From UBA1715 sp036752345 (GTDB taxonomy: Bacteria; Bacteroidota; Bacteroidia; Bacteroidales; UBA1715): DNA of 29,124 bases. Shown piece after piece: positions 24,993 to 29,124 of the stretch. How positions within the stretch are numbered: position 1 is the stretch's first letter; each line of letters begins with the position of its first letter. The stretch covers positions 1-29,124 of the forward strand of contig DAIOSV010000028.1 of NCBI GenBank assembly GCA_036752345.1, written 5' to 3'. The notes beneath the pieces are model-generated. The model was given only the letters and a program-made list of their open reading frames with translations, made no database searches and was not told the origin of the DNA. Both the position numbers and the translations under genes were made by a program.

Positions 24993-27872
24993 TTATAAAG
25001 TATCGAAATTTACAGCGAACATAAATTCAAAGTAAAATGATGTATTATTCGGCATATACGACATTCTCACACCGGTATTGAAGGGAGCCACAAAGTTTAT
25101 TATGTGACAATCGGTTGTGAGTTCACCACCATACGACAAATAATTCTTCGTTACACTATTGGCAAAAGTCCCTTCGGCATAGTCGCAAAAGAGATTGCAA
25201 CGAATTCGTTTTATATACAGAATGTCACCAAGCTCCAAATCAGGATACAAAAGCGGAAAAGAATAATTGAATTGTACCGACATCATTTCTTTTGATGCCG
25301 AAAGCGTTTCGGTGTATCCTCGTGGCACAGGAATTTGACGAAGAAAATACGTTGTCTCATCTGTTTGATATTTATTGGTCTCATACCCACCGACCAACGA
25401 CAAACTATGACTTCGAATGATTCCCGGCAAATAGAGAGATACTTTTGCAAATAAATATTCGTTGTATGTTTTTTGTGAAGCAAAAGGAGTATGTTCAACT
25501 CCCGCACTCACTATTTGACCAAATCGTGGATTAATTTCCTGCGTTGCTTTTTGCCTATAATTTGAAAGAGTAATGAAATGCGCAAAATAATTTGACGAAA
25601 TTTCATCATAGTAGTTGTCAGTATATATAATAGGTGTTATCTTGTTTTTAACATATTTATATGCTTGAAACTGACTTCCCAAAACCACTGAGCGATAATA
25701 TGATTTTGAAGAAAAATTCAATGGGAAATATATTTTGGCAAAAAAATTTGTTGCGCTATAATCAACCGACACCGTGTCAGAAGAATTATATCCCGAAGGT
25801 GGCAATTCTGAATATTGCAGAACACCTTTTGCTGCTTCGGCTTCTATGACAGGGAAAATACCTCTGTATGAAATGTTTGCGAAAAAATCTTTCTGCCCAC
25901 TGCTCGGCAAAGATCTATAACCAGCGCGTGAAATGAGTGTACCCAAATGGTTTTGTGAAAGCACTTGAAAACCATTTCCTGATTCACTCACGGTACTATT
26001 TTCATAATTCATGTAAAATGGCATCCAACTATGTATGCGAAATGCGTGTAATAGTTTTGAATAACTTTTTGACTCATAGACGGTATCGGGCATGTGCGAA
26101 AAATCCACAAAGCCTTCTTGGTTTGAAAGCATTTGTGCTAAATTGTAATTTTCTTTTTTCACAACTTGAATATCATGCCACGACTTGGGATTCAATGGCA
26201 TTGCTGCAAGTTGATATCCGTTTGAGGTGTAATTTGAAAAAACCAAGGTGCTGTCAGTCGTAGAAGGATAATTACATCCAAAATCTCCAACGGTAACGCG
26301 CGACGTTTGATTTGTCAGTGGATTATAGGCATATATGTTGTCATTACCAGAGTACGACGATGTGTAAAGCACATATTCTTTCCAATAAATAGGTAATTTA
26401 TAATCCTCGTAAGAATACGGCAAAATTTCTGTAAACAATTGACTCTGGACATCGTATTCTACTATTCGTTTACCTTGGCTATTCAACCCCACATAGATTA
26501 TTTTTGATCCATTTTCATTCCACGACGCATTTTGCACTGCATCATTATTTGGTATCGGTATTTGTCGTAAAACTTTCTTGCTTTGTCTATCAAAAACTGT
26601 CAAAAAATTTTTCCCATCTTCAGAGACTTCCGATGCAACAATTCGTTCGTTAGAAGGAGAAATAGCAGGAGCATACACATGACGTTTGGTGCGTATTTTC
26701 CGCGTTTTATTATTCTGAATATCATATACATAGATATATGAATTCTGTTTCAGTTCCCACCGAATATGAAAATTTGTTTCTTGCCAAACTATCATTTTAC
26801 CATTTGATTGAATTCTATCATTTGACGGCTTAAAACCGGTATTAGCAACAACACATTCTTTTCCATTTCGGATACGCACCAATTGGGATATTGTATTTAA
26901 GCCTTTTCGTTCTGCGAAATAGAGGCTGTCAGAAATTTTAATACCATTCACATAATTGGTATATACCTTTTTTGCCTTCGCAATCGTATCATACGACGTT
27001 TGTATTTCCCTATCATGAGCAAGTTTCCACTCATTTGCTTGTCGTTCAAAAACTGAAGTGTACCATTCTCGTTTGGACATTTCAGTACGTTCTTTTATAA
27101 CATGATTTACGGGGCGAAAGCTAAACGGATGGCGCGCACTGCGGTCAATTATATCAGCCTCCAATGACTGTCCATAATATTTACGAGAATTGGCAAGTAG
27201 AAAATATCCCATTTCATAGTAATTCGGGACATAATCTTTGTACGAACCAAAATATGCTTTACTATAGGAATACACACCTTTGTCATAACATTGCGCTTTG
27301 AGTCCCATTGAAAAATCTGCCTGACGGCCGCGTCCGGAATGACTCAGTGCCGTTTCAGAGCAAACCGCATCTCCTTCAAGAAACCACCGAGGCATATATA
27401 AGCCGGAAACAATTCCTACCGATTGTTCGCCCAAAATAAAAGAGAAAACACGCGTTGTTCCTTGATTGAGTTTATCCATTTGAACCACATGTCGAGATTC
27501 GTGTAACGAAAGGTTTTCGTACCACTCTTGCGAATTTTGATCTTGTGGAGAAATAGTATATACATCCATTTGCTTGGGGCACCACGCGACTGATGCATTA
27601 CTTATGTTCGTTTTGGGGTGTATGACAACCGGAATTTTTTTTGGACTATGCTTCAAACCTTTTCCACACAAATCATACGAGAATTCTAATTTCCGTGTAA
27701 AATTTTGTGCTATGCTATCACATGTTTCAGGGTAAACTACCGTAAAATGGTTTGTGTTAATTTCTCGCCAGCGAATAGACGTAGGGTCAGTACCTACACT
27801 AACATATTGGCCATACGAGGTTGTTACAGTCATACACAAAAAACATAGTATCGTATATATTGTATTTCGCAT
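24993..27872 (-). CDS. Secreted protein with gluzincin-like HExxH region, TolB-like propeller and C-terminal outer-membrane barrel-like region
   Basis: The 959-residue protein has a signal peptide ending near SYGQ (residues 19-22). Region one (about 25-290) carries HESRH at 124-128, an HExxH zinc motif, and WFLEGDA at 163-169, whose Glu166 fits the third ligand of gluzincin peptidases, with Glu173 nearby. Region two (about 290-600) has repeated beta-propeller blades resembling TolB, such as HVYAPAISPSNERIVASEVS and NDAVQNASWNENGSKIIYVG. Region three (about 640-959) has alternating amphipathic strands and an Omp85-like IPVPRGYTETLSASK at 847 onward, followed by SVQFNYSFPLLYPDLELGDI; it probably forms an outer membrane barrel. 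The order peptidase-propeller-barrel is unusual. Substrate and activity are unknown. tamL follows after 33 bp. Confidence 0.8.
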   Translation of the reverse strand: MRNTIYTILCFLCMTVTTSYGQYVSVGTDPTSIRWREINTNHFTVVYPETCDSIAQNFTRKLEFSYDLCGKGLKHSPKKIPVVIHPKTNISNASVAWCPKQMDVYTISPQDQNSQEWYENLSLHESRHVVQMDKLNQGTTRVFSFILGEQSVGIVSGLYMPRWFLEGDAVCSETALSHSGRGRQADFSMGLKAQCYDKGVYSYSKAYFGSYKDYVPNYYEMGYFLLANSRKYYGQSLEADIIDRSARHPFSFRPVNHVIKERTEMSKREWYTSVFERQANEWKLAHDREIQTSYDTIAKAKKVYTNYVNGIKISDSLYFAERKGLNTISQLVRIRNGKECVVANTGFKPSNDRIQSNGKMIVWQETNFHIRWELKQNSYIYVYDIQNNKTRKIRTKRHVYAPAISPSNERIVASEVSEDGKNFLTVFDRQSKKVLRQIPIPNNDAVQNASWNENGSKIIYVGLNSQGKRIVEYDVQSQLFTEILPYSYEDYKLPIYWKEYVLYTSSYSGNDNIYAYNPLTNQTSRVTVGDFGCNYPSTTDSTLVFSNYTSNGYQLAAMPLNPKSWHDIQVVKKENYNLAQMLSNQEGFVDFSHMPDTVYESKSYSKLLHAFRIHSWMPFYMNYENSTVSESGNGFQVLSQNHLGTLISRAGYRSLPSSGQKDFFANISYRGIFPVIEAEAAKGVLQYSELPPSGYNSSDTVSVDYSATNFFAKIYFPLNFSSKSYYRSVVLGSQFQAYKYVKNKITPIIYTDNYYDEISSNYFAHFITLSNYRQKATQEINPRFGQIVSAGVEHTPFASQKTYNEYLFAKVSLYLPGIIRSHSLSLVGGYETNKYQTDETTYFLRQIPVPRGYTETLSASKEMMSVQFNYSFPLLYPDLELGDILYIKRIRCNLFCDYAEGTFANSVTKNYLSYGGELTTDCHIINFVAPFNTGVRMSYMPNNTSFYFEFMFAVNFDTL

Positions 27873-27913
27873 AATTGGTTTAACTCAAATTAGTTTTCTT
27901 TTAAAACAATAAA

Positions 27914-27942
27914 ACGCCTTTAAACATATAGTTTAGAGGCGT
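27914..27942 (-). terminator. Rho-independent terminator after glnA
   Basis: ACGCCTTTAAAC (27914-27925) and GTTTAGAGGCGT (27931-27942) pair over 12 positions with one mismatch and a five-nt loop. On the minus strand the stem is followed by TTTATTGTTTT. It lies 22 bp after the glnA stop. Confidence 0.85.
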
Positions 27943-27964
27943 CTCATTATTACATTAGTTCATT

Positions 27965-28984
27965 TTAAAAATGACCACTTGCCTTTACCGACTTCACAAT
28001 AACTGCGCCTATTTTGTATGGATCGCCATTTGATGCCGGGCGACGGTCCTCTATTCTTCCTCGCCAACCATCATCTACTGTTCCTATAGGAATACGCAAC
28101 GAAACTCCACGACTGCCTACTCCCCATGAGAAATCATTTATTGAAGCAGTTTCATGTTTTCCGGTAAGTCGTTCAGAATTGTAGGCTCCATAAACATCCA
28201 TATGTTCTTTAACATGTTTGCCAAATTCTGCACAAATTTCATCAAACACTCGTTTTTCGCCACATGTGCGCATTACATTGTTTGAGAAATTAGCATGCAT
28301 TCCCGAACCATTCCAATCGGCATCTTTACCAAGTGGTTTTGGGTGTAACTCCAAAAAAACATTATATTTTTCGCAAATAAGTTCCATAATATAACGAGAA
28401 ACCCATATTTCATCGGCAGCACGTTTTGCTCCTTTTGCAAAAATTTGATATTCCCACTGTCCACAAGCAACCTCGGCATTTGTTCCTTCTATATTCAAAC
28501 CTGCTTCAATACAGGCATCAAGATGTTCTTCAACAATTTCACGACCATGAGCTATACGTGCACCTACCCCACAATAATAAGGGCCTTGTGGAACTGGTTG
28601 AGTTCCATCTGCAGGAAAGCCAAGAGGTAAATTAGTATTACAATCAATAAGGAAATATTCTTGTTCATAACCGAACCAAAAGTCATCATCATCGTCATCT
28701 ATTGTCGCACGAGCATTAGTAGAATGAGGTACTCCGTCGGAACGTAAAACTTCATTCATAATGATATAGCCATTTATTTGCAAAGGATTTTTACAAAGAA
28801 AAACCGGTTTCAAAATACATTCAGAAGAATTTCCTTCCGCTTGTTGTGTAGAAGATCCATCAAAAGACCATTTTGGGCAATTCTCAATTTTTCCGCTAAA
28901 ATTTTCCACAATGCGGACTTTGCTTCTCAGTTGCTGAGTAGGCTTGCTACCATCCAACCAAATGTAATCTAATTTGAATTTCAT
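27965..28984 (-). CDS. glnA: Type II (eukaryote-like) glutamine synthetase
   Basis: This enzyme makes glutamine from glutamate, ammonia and ATP. The 339-residue protein matches the short GSII form found in plants and Bacteroidota rather than the 470-residue GSI. The beta-grasp domain holds CPKWSFDGSSTQQAEGNSSE (about 36-55). Catalytic motifs follow: FGYEQEYFLID, GTNAEVACGQWEYQIFAKG, NGSGMHANFS, NDFSWGVGSRGVSLRIPIG and the ATP-binding EDRRPASNGDPY near the C-terminus. A run of six Asp (ATIDDDDDDFW) precedes the first metal-binding segment. GSII lacks the adenylylation site, so control is likely transcriptional. The gene has its own promoter and terminator. Confidence 0.96.
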   Translation of the reverse strand: MKFKLDYIWLDGSKPTQQLRSKVRIVENFSGKIENCPKWSFDGSSTQQAEGNSSECILKPVFLCKNPLQINGYIIMNEVLRSDGVPHSTNARATIDDDDDDFWFGYEQEYFLIDCNTNLPLGFPADGTQPVPQGPYYCGVGARIAHGREIVEEHLDACIEAGLNIEGTNAEVACGQWEYQIFAKGAKRAADEIWVSRYIMELICEKYNVFLELHPKPLGKDADWNGSGMHANFSNNVMRTCGEKRVFDEICAEFGKHVKEHMDVYGAYNSERLTGKHETASINDFSWGVGSRGVSLRIPIGTVDDGWRGRIEDRRPASNGDPYKIGAVIVKSVKASGHF

Positions 28985-29005
28985 AGAACGTTCTTTATTT
29001 GCAGT

Positions 29006-29036
29006 GCAAAGTAAAGAAATTTTCTGTGACTCTAAA
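29006..29036 (-). promoter_or_regulatory. Promoter of glnA
   Basis: On the minus strand TTTA (29036-29033) is followed after 19 nt by TACTTTG (29013-29007), an exact -7 box next to a C. The transcript would start near 28999, about 15 nt from the glnA ATG. A short palindrome GAACGTTC (28987-28994) covers the probable leader and could be an operator, though it may be chance. Confidence 0.65.
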
Positions 29037-29080
29037 GAAGCAAAACAGAGAAATTAGCTTTGTACCGAAAGAAATAAAGA

Positions 29081-29110
29081 AAGGTTGTATGAAATGACTC
29101 ATACAACCTT
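29081..29110 (-). terminator. Terminator of the gene upstream of the window's right edge
   Basis: AAGGTTGTATGA (29081-29092) and TCATACAACCTT (29099-29110) form a perfect 12-bp stem with a six-nt loop. On the minus strand it is followed by TCTTTATTTCTTTC, a T-rich tail. It should end a minus-strand gene beyond the window. The 14 bases after it hold nothing recognisable. Confidence 0.75.
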
Positions 29111-29124
29111 CAAGTAAAAAAAGA

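Overview
The window is an AT-rich, gene-dense piece of a Bacteroidota chromosome, most likely order Bacteroidales or a close relative. This rests on the RNA polymerase and ribosomal protein sequences, a plant-like type II glutamine synthetase, a TamL-type Omp85 lipoprotein, a DUF3467 protein next to rpoC, and promoters of the Bacteroidota form (TTTG about 19 nt upstream of TAnnTTTG). Shine-Dalgarno sequences are almost absent, also as expected. Genus and species cannot be read from the sequence. All 23 protein genes and both tRNAs lie on the minus strand, so transcription runs from high to low coordinates.

In transcription order, the right edge (29081-29110) holds the terminator of a gene outside the window. 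Next comes glnA (type II glutamine synthetase) with its own promoter and terminator. Then follows an envelope block: a large secreted protein that combines a gluzincin-type HExxH peptidase region, a TolB-like propeller and a C-terminal outer-membrane-barrel-like region; then tamL; then a membrane-anchored protein with three helix-hairpin-helix repeats. A strong promoter next drives rpsU-xerC-hpf. rpsU is the only gene here with a clear Shine-Dalgarno sequence, which matches the bS21 autoregulation described in Flavobacterium.

A second strong promoter starts the classic translation/transcription cluster: tRNA-Thr(GGT), tuf, tRNA-Trp(CCA), secE, nusG, rplK, rplA, rplJ, rplL, rpoB, rpoC. Hairpins between tuf and tRNA-Trp and between rplL and rpoB probably adjust relative expression, and a strong terminator follows rpoC. 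RpoB carries Asn where E. coli has the rifampicin-contact residue His526. DUF3467 and an rlmB-like rRNA methyltransferase gene follow.

A TPP riboswitch (6444-6522) with its promoter then leads a six-gene operon: an uncharacterised SAM methyltransferase gene, thiM, thiE, tenA, thiL, thiD. The thi genes suffice to salvage hydroxymethylpyrimidine, hydroxyethylthiazole and aminopyrimidine breakdown products into thiamine diphosphate. No thiC, thiG or thiH is present here. The window ends inside a GH94 cellobiose phosphorylase gene.

There is no CRISPR array, insertion sequence, prophage or defence island. The best candidates for undescribed biology are the peptidase-propeller-barrel protein, the methyltransferase under thiamine control, and the rpsU Shine-Dalgarno switch. 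No stretch longer than 300 bases lacks a gene; the two largest gaps (1527-1716 and 6388-6617) are covered by the promoter and riboswitch entries.
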